Shown here piece by piece: positions 1-11,779 of a stretch of DNA of 64,000 nucleotides (position 1 is the first letter of the stretch; the number at the start of each line of letters is the position of its first letter). Under the pieces are notes generated by a model, which saw nothing but the letters and a program-made list of their open reading frames with translations, searched no databases and was not told the DNA's origin. Source of the stretch: Nymphaea colorata. Its lineage: Eukaryota; Streptophyta; Magnoliopsida; Nymphaeales; Nymphaeaceae. Location of the stretch: contig NC_045146.1 of NCBI RefSeq assembly GCF_008831285.2, positions 25,003,703 through 25,067,702 of the forward strand. The letters run 5' to 3'. Made by a program: the position numbers and the translations under genes.

Positions 1-58
1 ACAGAAAGATAAAAAAAGTAGTAATTCATTCTGCAGTGCTAGGGGATTACCCCATCAC

Positions 59-2785
59 CTTGGCAATCCATTTGTTAGACAGCATGACATTCACAAATCC
101 AGGTCCAGCAACAGAAGTCGATTCAATCATTTCAGATGCAGGAAGATTCTTTGCAATTGACTGCAAACATAGAGAAAAAGGAAGATCATATTATATATGA
201 ATCAATGACCACAAAATCACAGAAAAGTTGCAGATTACCAGAATTACATATGCACCACCATATGGTGATTCTCTATGATTCTTATAGGAAAAAATAAAAA
301 AAGACTTACAAAACCTTACTAACATAGAATACTTCACCATTCAATTAAAACATCTCCAGCTTTTGAAAAATTTTTAGACAAAGTCCGAGTTACAAAATTG
401 AAGAGAATAAACTTTTGAAGTCAAGCAGAACTATTAAATTAGCAGCCAGGCTCAGTGCATTTTTCTTATCCTACTCGACACTGGTTTGAATGTATGTTTG
501 CTGAAGCCATGAGGCAAGCTTTTAATTGTAACGACTTCAGACTGGACCTCAGCTGATGACTTTGCTCTTGTTTCGTGTCAGACCATGCTAAAAAGCTTGG
601 TTTTCTTGCTCTTCCAAGAATTTAGGTTTAATAGTATCCAAAAGCTGAAGTTAAAGAGCCTGCAACTCCAACCAGATCATCATTCAGGTAACCTACTGTC
701 ATGTCTTCAAGTTTTAATTTTATGGTAAACAACGCCATGAAAAGTAGATCCATATTTGTACCTCACTAATCATTTTAGCTGTGAAGTAAACGTCAATAGG
801 AAAATGCAGAAATAGAATTCTTTATTGACATCATTGTCATCCAGTGATGCACCAGTATGCCTGAAGTTGCTAAAACTAATCTTTTCCATATCACTGAGGT
901 TTTTAATGATACTCTAAATATGGCAGTCATAAGATGGCAGTGGCACCCAGTTGGTGAAGAAATTGAATGATAATGGTAGTTGCAGAATGATGATGTTGGT
1001 ACTTAAAACAAACTGAAACATGGTAATGACAAGATCACAGTGGATATATGATGATGACAATGAAGTGATGGTTGAATGATGATAACATCACCGGAATGGA
1101 ACAACAAAGAAAGGTTAAGATGTTCAAGCAAAAGTCAAGATTGCTTGTTGAGACAAATCAAGATGATGGTGATTAAATTCATGTCAAGAACATGTTATAG
1201 AATAGAGAAGGGAAAGGATTTGTGGGGTAAATTTGGCTCTATGGACCAAGTTTTGTCAAAGCAGTTCAAAAAATTGATGATATGATGTTATCAGCTCTAA
1301 ATTAAAACAAAAAAAAGGAAAGACTCAAAATAAAAACTATAAAAATTAGGTTTGATTATTTAAATAGTGCTATTAAGAATGGCCGATATTCATGCCAGAA
1401 ACTGAAATAGCACAAAGCCTTGTCAACATAAGCAAGGCCCCTATTTTACAAACATCAAGATATTACTTCTCTATTAGTAAATGAACTCCCTTTTACATGG
1501 TTGCAGACCTCCCTAGGTCGATTATCACAATATGTTGCAAGACAGAACTTAAAAATAAGTAGATATCCTTCATCTCAAAATAAACAAAGTCTTCACCAAA
1601 TTTCAACAGAGATTAAGGTAGATAACCTTCGCCTCAAAATATTACTAGAAAAAAAAAATGAAGCTCCTTAGCATGTCATTCATATTCACAATATGTAGAA
1701 AACATTCCCAAAACATGTTCCAAAAAATACACGTATCGGAACCAACATGAAAAATACTAATCCTATTCTATATTTGAAAAAAAAAAGATAATGCTTAAAC
1801 AACCATGGGTTATTACTATTGACTGAGAAAAAATTGAACATCGGAATAAATCATCTACCTGGCCAATGGCATTAGGGTTTCGAAATTGGGTTGTCTTTCC
1901 TTTTATCTTGGACCACAAGCTCATAGCATTATTACTGCATAAGAATGCAATAAAGATTAATTCTCCTCAGGACTGGAGATAGATGAATACCTTTCATAAT
2001 CAATAATATAAATTAAATAGCCAGACAATAAATGAACTTGCAGTTAGCAAGGATTTGTACTGATAAATAGTTACCATTGATAATCACCAAACTTTGCAGT
2101 GCAAATAGCAACCAATGGCTCTACGTTGGGCTCATCAGGAATTGTTTCCTTAAGAGACACTCTAAACAAATTAGAGAGTAGTTGCTTAACACTTCCAGTT
2201 TCATCCTTGGCTTGCTCCTATAGCAGAGAAACAGTAATTAATCAAATTCAGCATCACATTAGAAACCGAAATATTAGAGCAACAAAAATTTAAAAACATG
2301 ATCATTTTAAACCAAAAGCCTTCAAGAAGTACATGATAACAAAACTGCGCAGAGAATACGTTCCGATTCATGGTGAATAGTGTTTGAGACCCTGCTCTGG
2401 GTATTGGCTTGCCAATTTTAGAGTTGATAGTGGCAACAGATTCACCTATTCCATTTTGTTTTGCAAGCTCAGTATGAGCGAAAGGGCCAGGATTGTCAAC
2501 CAGGGTTAAGATACCACGCTATTGAGCTCGTCCACGTTAGCACGAAGAAAATGAAACTCCAGCATCAAAATTGCCATCAACAAGCAACACTAAGCGCTCC
2601 AACTCAAATGTGTCTAAACGTCAGATTTAGCAGCTTCCGAGACCAATTCTCATACCCGCACATATTCAGAATATCTTAATCATGGATTAATACAACGTCA
2701 ACTACAAAGCTGCTTGTTATCCAACAATAATGAAACTAGGGTTTCTTACTTGAATTGCAGGCGGTGCAGATGCATCGGTGCTCAT
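59..2785 (-). CDS. Arginyl-tRNA synthetase, cytosolic, N-terminal part (cut by left edge)
   Basis: Class I aminoacyl-tRNA synthetase that charges tRNA-Arg. Four coding exons are visible on the minus strand: 2785-2750 (12 codons, start MSTDASAPPAIQ), 2217-2075, 1934-1859 and 160-59. All junctions are GT/AG and phases agree, giving about 128 residues. The second and third exons join in a Cys codon to give FGDYQCNNAMSLWSKIKGK, and the fourth carries GPGFVNVMLSNKWIAK. Both are hallmark stretches of the N-terminal additional domain of eukaryotic/plant ArgRS, which precedes the HIGH-type catalytic core. The core and the KMSKS region lie beyond the window. Intron 3 is long (about 1.7 kb) and AT-rich. 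No transit peptide is evident at this start, so the product as read is cytosolic; an upstream organellar start is not seen. Identification is confident; the start is the first in-frame ATG after the leader. Confidence 0.93.
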
Positions 2786-3300
2786 ATTCGAAACCCTGAA
2801 ATTTTTTACGAACCTTATTGAAGTCTCCCGAAAGCAACCTGTCTGCAATAGCACGCACGTCATTAAGCCAAATCCATGCACGACCCAAGAAAGAATAAAG
2901 GAACAAAAAGACAAAATCAACGCAACTGCATTCTTTGCTCTAACCTAGACTGGAAATAATACGAGATAGAGAGAGAGGGAGAGAGATAGAGAGAGAGAGA
3001 GAGAGAACTGTGGCCGTAGAAAACTAGTGTGCCTGGGTCGGGGCGGGAAATGGCGAGGAGGGAAAGAGGGAGGGAAGGTTTACCGGGTGGTGTCGGAGAC
3101 GGCGATTAATCGAGAGGAAGGAGGAGGGAGAGACCGCGGGAGAGGGAGAAAGAGCACAGGTAGCGACGGCGCTCATTTTTTATTGGCCCGCCGCTCACTT
3201 CTTTCCCTCCCAGGACCGTTGCCCTAGAGCATAATGCGGGTCGGCCAATTCCTCGCCGAGTAATTTTACACGTCCAATTCCTCGGCCAGCTCATCGCAAA
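2786..3300 (-). promoter_or_regulatory. Leader/promoter region of the ArgRS gene with GA tract
   Basis: Upstream of the ArgRS start lies a (GA)n tract at about 2964-3006, followed by GC-richer, GA-rich DNA to about 3230, unlike the AT-rich flanks. On the gene strand this is a CT-rich leader typical of plant housekeeping genes. No clear TATA box was found. The transcription start is inferred, not seen. Confidence 0.45.
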
Positions 3301-4900
3301 CGCATTGTGTAAGCCCGTTCATGTTCGGATACGACTCCCCCTTTATCGAATTCAACTTAATCGTAATCAGATTTGGACATCATTGTTCTAAATGGTGTTC
3401 CAACCCGACCGACTACCATACCATATGATTCAACATTAATGTATAATATAATATCTCGATGCATTTTGGTCAAATATTTGGATATGGTCCAAAGTTTGCC
3501 CAAGGAACTCATACTACATCTGAATCGGCATAACACTTGAATCCAAATTTTTCAGTAGATCGGACTAAAGAAAATCGACTTCCCTAAATTCGCATGTGTT
3601 TGGTGGGTCTGGATCCATGTCCCAATTGAAACCCTATCCTATTTAAGCCATTTAGTTTTGTCTTCTATAAAAGGGAGGAAATCAATATTTTCTAAACACG
3701 TAGCAAAGAAGGTTATGTTATTGTTTTAAGAACCAACACATGAATCAAAATGTGACTATTCTTAGTGCTAGTGTTGAGTGTTGATATAGGCTCCGATACC
3801 ATACCATAGTAACAACCTAGTTAACTTTTTGATAAAGAAATCTACATCTACTCCTATGATCATGTGTGCACTCTTGAGCCTCTCTCAATATTAAGATCTT
3901 TGCATAGATTCCATTTGTGCCAAGTCCAAATCAGAGGTGCTTTGCAATTTATGGAACCGAAGAGAATAGTTTGTTTGTTCAATACAAAAATGGTGTATCT
4001 AGTGGAATCTTTTCTACTTCATCAAAAGTCCTCACGAAAAGCCAAAGGCCGAGTAGTTCTTCTATTCATGTTTAGTAGTAGCAGAAAAACCTTCGGCTGC
4101 ATTTTTTGGACCAGTAGAATATAGTATGTAAATATCGTACATTATTTTTTTGCAAAATATTATTGCGTCCATGAATATTTGAACTGTAGAATACAGAATC
4201 AATGACCACGACTATCATCTATACATGGCCAAGTAGACCGAAAAATATCAAGATATTTCGAGCACTTAATGGTCTTTTTTTAATGCATCCAACTACCGTA
4301 GACTTTGGGAGGGTGGTTGACAATTTGGTGTTCGATTTCCTTGATTTTCAGAATTCAAAACCCATGGATCTTATGTCTCATGACTATAACTTTATAGTTA
4401 TAATTATTTTTTAATAAATTTTTTTAATTTTTATCCATCCAAAAACATCCTAACTCTTTAAACAACGGGTGGAGAAGTGAAACCCACCTTCATGGAATTA
4501 CGTAAAATTGCAGATAGAGGAGAGAGCGACTGTAGTAAGTACTCTGGTCGGAGGGAGGGAAGTCTATCTTGTCCTATCGCTGTCTGATTTGTCGTGGAAC
4601 TTTCATCCAAGTTCTGGCTTCATGCTGCTCTTGTTATTTCTTCTCATTTGTAGTTCTTCTGCATTTTGATTTTATTTTCATGTTTAACTCAATTACAGAT
4701 AAGCTTCTCGTGTTCTTGATTTTATATTTCATATTTAATTCAATTACAAAACTTATCTTGTTCATGGTGGAGACGCATTAGTTGTTTGAACTGAAGGATT
4801 CAGTTAGATTCAAGCTCGGACTCAACTCATTGATCTCCAGCCTAGACGAGCAGGGTTGAACAAAGGAAAAAACAGTAAACACAGGGTTTTGGAAGAATGA
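3301..4900. other. Intergenic, no gene recognised
   Basis: AT-rich DNA between the divergent ArgRS and nicotinamidase genes. Open frames here are short and resemble no family I know. A short tRNA-iMet-complementary motif near 3789-3801 is noted under rejected items. Confidence 0.5.
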
Positions 4901-5190
4901 ATTTTGACTTGAAAACCTAGAGAAACGCCGCTCACGCCAAAAGCTTCTTAGAAGACAACTCTTCGACTTTCCGGAATCGAAGGTAAAGATTTTGTCCAAA
5001 TGCGCGCCCGGTGACTGGGGACTCCTTCTCAGTTCTTCCTTCTCCTATCTCACTCTCGCTTTCTCTATTTGGTGGGGGTTGGCAGATTCTGAAGGTGACA
5101 GATTTGACTTGATCCGGAGCCGCCAGCCTAGAAGGATCGGAAGCCATGGTGCCCAGCTCTTGACCGGGCGTTCCTCTGAACTTGAAGAAC

Positions 5191-5218
5191 CTCTCTCTCT
5201 CTCCCTCCCTCTCTCTCA
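5191..5218 (+). repeat. CT-rich tract in nicotinamidase leader
   Basis: Pyrimidine (CT/CCT) run ending 26 bases before the nicotinamidase ATG. It probably lies in the 5' untranslated leader; plant leaders often carry such tracts. Confidence 0.6.
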
Positions 5219-5244
5219 ACTGTGATATCGCGACGGGGAACAAG

Positions 5245-7824
5245 ATGGAAGCGACAGCTGTGGATCTGTTGCGGGTGGATTTGCCCTTACATGAGGAGAC
5301 TTTGGTGCTCGAAGCAGACAGGAGGTTCGGGCTCGTTTTGGTTGATCTCGTCAATGGATTTTGCACTCCTGGAGCCGGGAATCTGGTTGTGAATCTCTCT
5401 CAATCTTTTTCTGTCTCTGCATTTTGCATGTTAAGATCCTCTCCCCCCACCCACCCTTGTTCGATTATATTTGGGTTACGTAATATAACGAATCTTTAAG
5501 TTTTTCTGGAATGCTTTTTTCTCGTTCTCTTCAATTGTTTTCTTGTTATTTTGCTTTCGATTTCTTTTGTTTCTACAGTTCTTTCCAATTTCATGTCCGA
5601 AATCGACTTGGTGTTGACTTTACGTTTCTATTTACTTGTCAATATGATTTATTGAGTAAAGCCAAACAGCAATAAGATAAAGATTAGTCGCAGTTATGAC
5701 CTTTTAGATGTTCTTGTTTTAGAGTTAAATTTGGTTTTCACTTTCTTGGCTTGCCAATTTGTTTAATCTGTTCTCAAAATTAGATAGTTATAACTGATAT
5801 TTTTGCTGAATATCTGTTCCCAGGCCCCATTGACTGCCAATGATCAAATCTCGCTTATGGTGGATGAATCTGTCAAGCTTGCTAGGTTCTTCAGCGAGAG
5901 AAAATGGCCAATACTTGCTTTTCTGGACACCCATTATCCTGATAAGCCCGAGCCACCTTATCCTCCCCATTGTATCATTGGAACAGGAGAAGAAAATCTG
6001 GTTCCTGGTACCCTCTTTCTCTCTACTTAACACTCACAACCTATACTTTCCTCCCTTTAGAAGGAAACTCTTTTATTGTTTGACTTGTTACCTGTCCGTG
6101 CAATTTTGTTCGGTTAACAACAATAGTTCGACCACAGATGCTTCCATTCTGAGTTTCAATGTTCCAAAGGATCGACACGTCCCGAGGAGGAATTATTTAC
6201 ATGCCAGTTTGGTCAATTTTAGCTTTGCAGTGGCTGGAAAATGACGCAAATGCGACAATTAGACGCAAAGGCTGTATTGATGGTTTTATCGGCTCTATGG
6301 TTGAGGATGGTTCCAACGTATTCATTAATTGGGTGAAAAGCAAGGAGATTCATTCTGTAAGTCTTGCCCATGAAAAAGATCACTTTCTTGCCATTAGTCT
6401 CCAAAAGAAGTTGTATAACCTTCGTTAATTCTACCTTCTATTGAAAATCAGTATTTGAAATTGTGCCACAGATTTTGGTGCTAGGGATATGTACAGATAT
6501 ATGTGTCTTGGACTTTGTTGCTACCACCTTATCTGCGAGAAATCGAGGTTGGCTATCTCCATTGGAAGATGTTTTTGTTTACTCAAAGGGATGTGCAACT
6601 TATGATCTTCCTGCTTGTGTTGCTAAAGATATTAAGGGAGCTATTTCCCATCCTCAGGTAGGTACTTGTACTCGCATTTTTCCTTTCATTTGTTAATAGG
6701 GAAATTTGAAGATTACTCTACACCCTTATTCTGTCAATGGAAAAAGGTTGAACCCACTGATAATCCGTGTCTTCATGATTACGCCTGCTGGCTACATGAA
6801 AATGGAAAAAGATTACCAACCAATAGAGAAACTGCCTTAAGGATCTTCACAATGATATACAATAGATAATTAGAAAACAAACGACCCTTATATGTTGTAA
6901 TACTTGGTACTAGATGTAAACTAAAATATCTGTTATGCTTTGAAGGGACAACATTAAAGTTAGCTTCAACATATCAGTGTGAGCACCTTGGCTCTCACAA
7001 ACAATGCCAAGTCATCATCCTTTCTTTATTATTGTGATGTTGTAGAGATCTCTAGAGAAATAGCAGAGGCAAGAATTGCCATGTACTAAGTTCTTACAAG
7101 GTGGCATATTTACAACTTAAAGTTATAACATTCCAGCAGGGGAATGTTAGTATTCTCTTACAGTCAAGAGCAAGACAGACAATATCATGAACTGGTGATG
7201 CTAAAAATCTTTCTGAGATCATCCTGTTGGCCAACAATCTTTTGGCTCCATTAGGCTGTTTAATTTAGGTCTTATAATCTCAATTCTGTATTGCCATTTC
7301 GGAAGCCTCACTTTTACTATTCTATATTTGTAGACATTTTTTTCATAATGAATTCCTGTGAAAAATCCAAGAAGATGAGTTGTCAAGTCGCCTATTTTTA
7401 AAGCACATTTGGATGTCCTAACCCTGTAAAGATCTTGTGGGCTACTGAAAGATTGTACATCTTATATAGTCTAAATGTCGTCATTCAGTGGAAGTTAAAA
7501 ACCATCATATCCCTTCGTGGTATTTTGCTCACCGGGGAATGTTCATCAACCGTTACTAGCATATTTATGTTTCAATCTCAAATACAGAGAGAAATATACT
7601 TTTCTTCCCAGATAAATATCTCCTTTTCTTTTAAGATATCAATTCAAATCTTCTTTTGATGCGCAGTTGTTTTTTCACTCTGCTGCAATTTTTCGACTGT
7701 GCTATTGAATAATCTTAGTTGCAGCTGAAACACTCATCTGTTTACATTGTAGGAAACCATGCATCATGTGGGCCTCTATATAGCACAAGGAAGGGGAGCA
7801 AAAATCGTGCGGAAAGTGGAGTAA
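5245..7824 (+). CDS. NIC1: Nicotinamidase (plant NIC1 type)
   Basis: Cysteine hydrolase of the isochorismatase-like fold that deamidates nicotinamide to nicotinate in the NAD salvage pathway. Five exons: 5245-5385, 5824-6007, 6223-6356, 6472-6657 and 7753-7824. All are GT/AG and in phase, giving 238 residues, close to the roughly 244 of Arabidopsis NIC1. The catalytic triad of the family is visible: Asp34 in VDLVNGF, Lys124 in RRKGC and Cys164 in GICTDIC. Metal-ligand positions are suggested by DTHYPD and PPHC. GTGEENLVP, DGSNVF and CVAKDIKGA also match the plant enzyme. The short last exon encodes METMHHVG-type C-terminal sequence ending at TAA 7822-7824. No signal or transit peptide is apparent, so the product is probably cytosolic. 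A CT tract (5191-5218) lies in the leader. The start was chosen because it gives the expected N-terminus and no upstream in-frame ATG fits. Confidence 0.95.
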
Positions 7825-7984
7825 AGGTTGAAAGATGGTTCCACCACCTGTTGTAACCTATAGATATATTAAAATGTTAAGTGGCTTGTAGCTTCTCTGT
7901 GTTGGCAATTTCCCCGAAGCATACCTAAAGTGAGAAAGAGTGAAGAGCATAAGGGAAATGTTTGCAGCAATCGAAACTAAACTT

Positions 7985-8960
7985 GTACAATGGTCCCTGC
8001 GACATTTGTACCCTTGTTCACCTTCATGATTGGCAAGCTTAATTTTCCTAAAAGGCCAAAAAACAATAACTTTGTAAGCATAAGCGCCCAATCACGAACA
8101 TCTCTAATGCTCTATTTTCAATTAGATCAGTCTTTTCTTAGGAACAAGGAACTCAGAAACGTGATCCTCTTTGCAAAGATTTTTGTCCTTCAGTCCCCAT
8201 TTCAAGGAAGCAACTACTGCCTTTCACTTGTACGACAATTCTTCTCCCATCCAAAGAATTTTTGCAAGTGCTACAGCTCTAGATGACTTTTACAAATGCC
8301 TAGTTTCCAGGGATTGAAGCCCTTCATTTTACTCGATGCACATTTAAATATAATTTCTTTTGACCCAAAATTGTCAGATAAAAACCTAACAATATCAGGT
8401 GAATCCAAAGATATAGTTTATTGGAAAGGCTTTGGCCATTAGGGTCGCACATTTTGTCTCACAAGCAACACCAAAGAATTTCCAAGAATACCTGATCCAA
8501 CTGAAGTGTAGGTCTTGTCCACTAATTTTTATAAAACCCTTCAAGCCAGTGATGCCCCTTGCCCCTTTTTATCCGGGGACTACTCAGGAAGAAGCCTGCA
8601 TCCACAAATGCCACTGCCAAATGGTTGGTATCATCCAATTATAACCTTCCTTTGACTCTGTGACACACACAAGTTGTTGCCATGGAGGTTCCATGCCAAC
8701 CATACCTCAGTAATGCCTCATCCAATATTTTTTTTCCTGATCTGTTCCATCCTAATGCAGAGCAGAAATGCAGTACTACCAGGTTGTGATGATGGCGTCC
8801 TTGATGGTCGCTGCGACATTGCAGCCTTGTTCACCTTCTTGATTGGCGAGTTTAATTTTTCCGGAAAGGAAAAAAGCAATAACTTTGTAATCCTAAACGC
8901 TCAATCATCTAAAGTTCTAATTTCAATTATATTTAAGACCAAGAAACTCAACTGTGGATT
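7985..8960. repeat. Diverged direct duplication with exon-like blocks
   Basis: About 140 bases from 7990 recur, diverged, from about 8815. The shared core runs from the GCGACATT word through CCTTGTTCACCTTC, GATTGGC and CAATAACTTTGTAA. On the minus strand both copies can be read as a short peptide of form KLxxPIxKVNK after a pyrimidine-AG, which suggests a duplicated exon of a decayed or unidentified gene. Stops surround it in all frames. No family was recognised. Confidence 0.5.
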
Positions 8961-9046
8961 GAATGAACTTCTGACTCTCTTCTATTCAAAGGTTGAAAGC
9001 CTCAACGTGTCCCACCTGATGAAGGTAACAATTCTTCTGTAAAAAA

Positions 9047-9330
9047 GGTAACAATTATTCTGTCAAAAGACGTTTCAGAAGTGCGTAAAATTATGGACAC
9101 AGCAAGAACGGGTGTCTCCGCACTCCCCTTACGAAAACCGCTGGATCTTGTTCAGTTCAGCGGTTGGTTGACAATGGAATTCTCAATTACAATTCTTCTG
9201 TCAAAAGACGTTTCAGAAGTGCGCAAAATTATGGACTCAGCAAGAATGGGTGTCTCCGCACTCCCGTGACGAAAACCACCTCTGGATCTTGGTTCCGTTC
9301 AGCGGGTGTCTCGGCACTCCGTCCTTAGTT
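9047..9330. repeat. Tandem duplication, about 145-bp period
   Basis: The block from 9050 (ATTCTTCTGTCAAAAGACG through AAATTATGGAC, GGTGTCTCCGCACTCCC and the CTGGATCTTGTTC word) recurs from about 9194. A third, partial echo (GCGGGTGTCTCGGCACTCCG) lies at 9302. No coding signal is evident. Confidence 0.75.
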
Positions 9331-9357
9331 CTACCTATGCACCCCCTAGTTCTAATC

Positions 9358-9525
9358 GCACCAAGACATGAGATAAATATAAAAGCATGAAACATATGGC
9401 TGAAACATAAAGATGCTAGGGCTTTTTCAACGATATCAAACTTAAACAGAAACATGGAACTAGTGATGACAGATCATGTTTATAGAAATTTTGACTTGGA
9501 CATGCCTAAACTGGACAAAGGAACT
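9358..9525. repeat. Copy 1 of a dispersed about 165-bp duplication
   Basis: This segment (AGACATGAGATAA through GAAACATATGGC, GATGCTAGGGCTTTTT and TTTTGACTTGGACATGCCT) matches 14165-14332 in the same orientation, with scattered differences and small indels. Together with the other duplications around it, this suggests local unequal recombination. Confidence 0.8.
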
Positions 9526-9529
9526 CAAC

Positions 9530-10340
9530 AGCGGATTGAATGAACTTCTGCTAATGGGCGGTTTGTTATTTAGATAAAGAGAAGGAGGGGGAGCGCGGCG
9601 ACTTGTTTGTGCCAGATTGCCCACGTTATCTCCGCATCGGAGAAGTTCAAGGCCGTAAGAATCGGATCCAAGTGGAAAAGATCTGAAATTTTGTCCAACC
9701 GAAGTGAAATTTCAGCTTATCCCACAAACGACCTCACATTGAATCTTATTCCCTTATTCCCACATGTGCCCTACATGGAGTTTACTTTCACAGTAGCCTG
9801 AGTCTCCACGACGTTGTTAGAGCAAATGAAAAAGGACCACACTTGATTCAGACGGTTTGTAAATTTACCTCTTCCTACCACTCCCCAAGTGGTTGGCATC
9901 TACAATTCAAGTTATTGCATGTATCAACAGAAGAATTTGCAAGTGAACGTAAGGAACGAGGCATGACGTCATCTCCAGCTTTTAGGTTGGCAAGTTCCCA
10001 AAGAATATGCTACCAGATTGATGGCCTCCATGGCATTTATTGTGAATACAATTTCTTTAGGTTTTGAACCATTAATGGAAACTGATATTTTCTTCCTTGC
10101 CAAATCATAAGCATCGGTGGCTTTTGCACTGAGTTAACAGGAACAGGAACTGACAAACCACAAAAAATTTATAAGCATAACATTGCTGAAAAGGAAAACA
10201 ACAGTAACTTTATGTGTGAACAATGATAAACAAACAAAACAAGAAAGTAATAAATGGGGCTAATCCATAACCCTCCAGCCAACCAATCAACAACTTGAGC
10301 ATTGAACAAAGCATTGTGTTAAGTACATGAAAAAGAAAAA
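9530..10340. other. Intergenic, no gene recognised
   Basis: Moderately AT-rich DNA. Short open frames at 9607-9801 and 9843-10067 have no recognisable domain. I see nothing else in it. Confidence 0.4.
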
Positions 10341-10350
10341 AAAAAGAACA

Positions 10351-10536
10351 CCGGCAGAAATAAGTAGCAAGTCTAGTGCCCACTATGCATCAATATGAAT
10401 GAACTTAAAAGCACAAAGCTGCTTCAGTTTGAGGAATACCGGCAGAAATAAGTAGCAATAGTCTACTGCCCACTATGCAGAACTACATGCATCAATATGA
10501 ATGAACTTAAAAGCAAAAAGCAGCTTCAGTTAGAGG
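10351..10536. repeat. Tandem duplication, about 90 bp x 2
   Basis: The unit running from CCGGCAGAAATAAGTAGCAA through TGCCCACTATGCA and ATCAATATGAATGAACTTAA to GCTTCAGTT occurs twice, from about 10351 and from about 10439. The second copy carries a small insertion. Confidence 0.85.
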
Positions 10537-10711
10537 GTCACAAATTTGTCCATAATGCACATAAAATATATCTGAATATAATCGACACAATAGAAAAACC
10601 TAAGAGCTTTGCAAGAAGTACAAATTCGTGCATCTATTCCTGAGGATGCAGGTAGTCACACTGATAATCATTTTGAAAAATCCAAAAAAATTGACAGCAG
10701 AGCTAGCATTG

Positions 10712-10797
10712 TAGGGCATGCAAAAGAGAGATACTAACCGCACCATTGCGTGTGGGTCTGTTCCATCAGATGCTATATGGCAGATTCTAGATGGATG
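10712..10797 (-). other. Possible orphan exon, about 26 residues
   Basis: On the minus strand an open stretch reading VNHYYGHPSRICHIASDG and onward starts after a CATGACAG acceptor and ends at a GCG/GTTAGT donor. It looks like a real internal exon by splice sites and composition. I do not recognise the family and could not join it in phase to a neighbour. Confidence 0.3.
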
Positions 10798-11019
10798 GCC
10801 ATAGTAGTGGTTGACCTGTCATGGTTGTCAGAGGGTAATGGATGACTCAGTGACCTGATCCACAAACACCACAAAATTATTGAACACAATCCATATTTGT
10901 TTCCATGGAAAGAGATGAAGACTCCAGTTTAAGTTCATGCTGCAATCAATGGTTGTCTGTCAACATATACAGAACTTCAATAAATAATGACACAATATGC
11001 TTATATAGATGCTTTATCA

Positions 11020-11100
11020 GCCTGATTATATAAGGCACAATTAGGGATGTGGCAGATATAGCCTGATTATATAAGGCACAATTAGGGATGTTGCAGATAT
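11020..11100. repeat. Tandem duplication, 41 bp x 2
   Basis: GCCTGATTATATAAGGCACA and the following 21 bases are repeated almost exactly (11020-11060 and 11061-11100). Confidence 0.9.
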
Positions 11101-11639
11101 TCCAGGTTGTTGAGATCTAATAGAGACCCTGATTATATTCTCGACGTAGCCCACTACACCTGACATAGACAAGATAGGCTCAACAATATTAGCCAATGAT
11201 TTCACTTGCAACATATTTATTATAGAAAATTATTAACATGAATGAGTGTATAGGACATTAATCACTTACATGGGTTGGACTGCTGCTGCTAGAGACAATG
11301 AAAAAAGACAGGCAACACTGACGTTCTAGGGTCTTTTCAAATACACAAATAATAAAACAATGAATTAATGCACAATACAAAATTATTGAAAAAAGATTAA
11401 ATCAAATGATTTATCATGCACCCAATGAACTACCTTTATCTTTTTTTCCTTTCTTGATATACAAAAACATAGGAATTTTTCTTTTCTTGCTTCCTTTGCA
11501 AAGAGGGCAATGGAAACTGAAGAGTGCATCATTGTGGGAGTCCAACTGTGAACATGAATGTGAGTGCACAAGCAATGAAGACAATGGAGGGAGAGAGAGA
11601 GAGAGAGAAGGGTAAGTATGGGGCGTTATGTTGGGATAC

Positions 11640-11769
11640 CTTAAGTAATGAATATCGGGGTGAACATTCGAGCTGTAGCCCTCACATAATCACGGAGAAC
11701 ATCCAAAACAGCATATGGCTTTTGAGATGTAGCTGCATCATCTAAATACACCAGGTTGGAACCATTCAC
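11640..11769 (-). pseudogene. Orphan exon of plastid cysteine desulfurase (NFS2/SufS type)
   Basis: The minus strand reads [20 protein letters not shown] then [10 protein letters not shown]. This is the start of the fold-type-I PLP domain of plant NFS2/CpNifS, which mobilises cysteine sulfur for plastid Fe-S clusters. The rest of the exon ([12 protein letters not shown]) continues in another frame: the exon is 130 bases where the family phase predicts 131. It is flanked by AG (11770-11771) and a GTATCC donor (11639 downward), so it is a genomic copy rather than a processed one. No other NFS2 exon (PLP lysine, active-site cysteine region) was found in the surrounding 10 kb. Best read as a broken duplicated fragment; a single base error in the assembly could explain the frame change but not the missing exons. 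Confidence 0.85.
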
Positions 11770-11779
11770 CTCATACAAA

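Noticed and set aside
3789-3801. GGCTCCGATACCA, complementary to the tRNA-iMet 3' end, as a possible LTR-element primer site
   Set aside because: Only one short motif with one mismatch. No LTR boundary, paired repeat or element-like coding sequence was seen beside it.
8432-8644. 70-residue plus-strand frame downstream of the nicotinamidase
   Set aside because: Neither strand gives a family match and frames break at once on either side.
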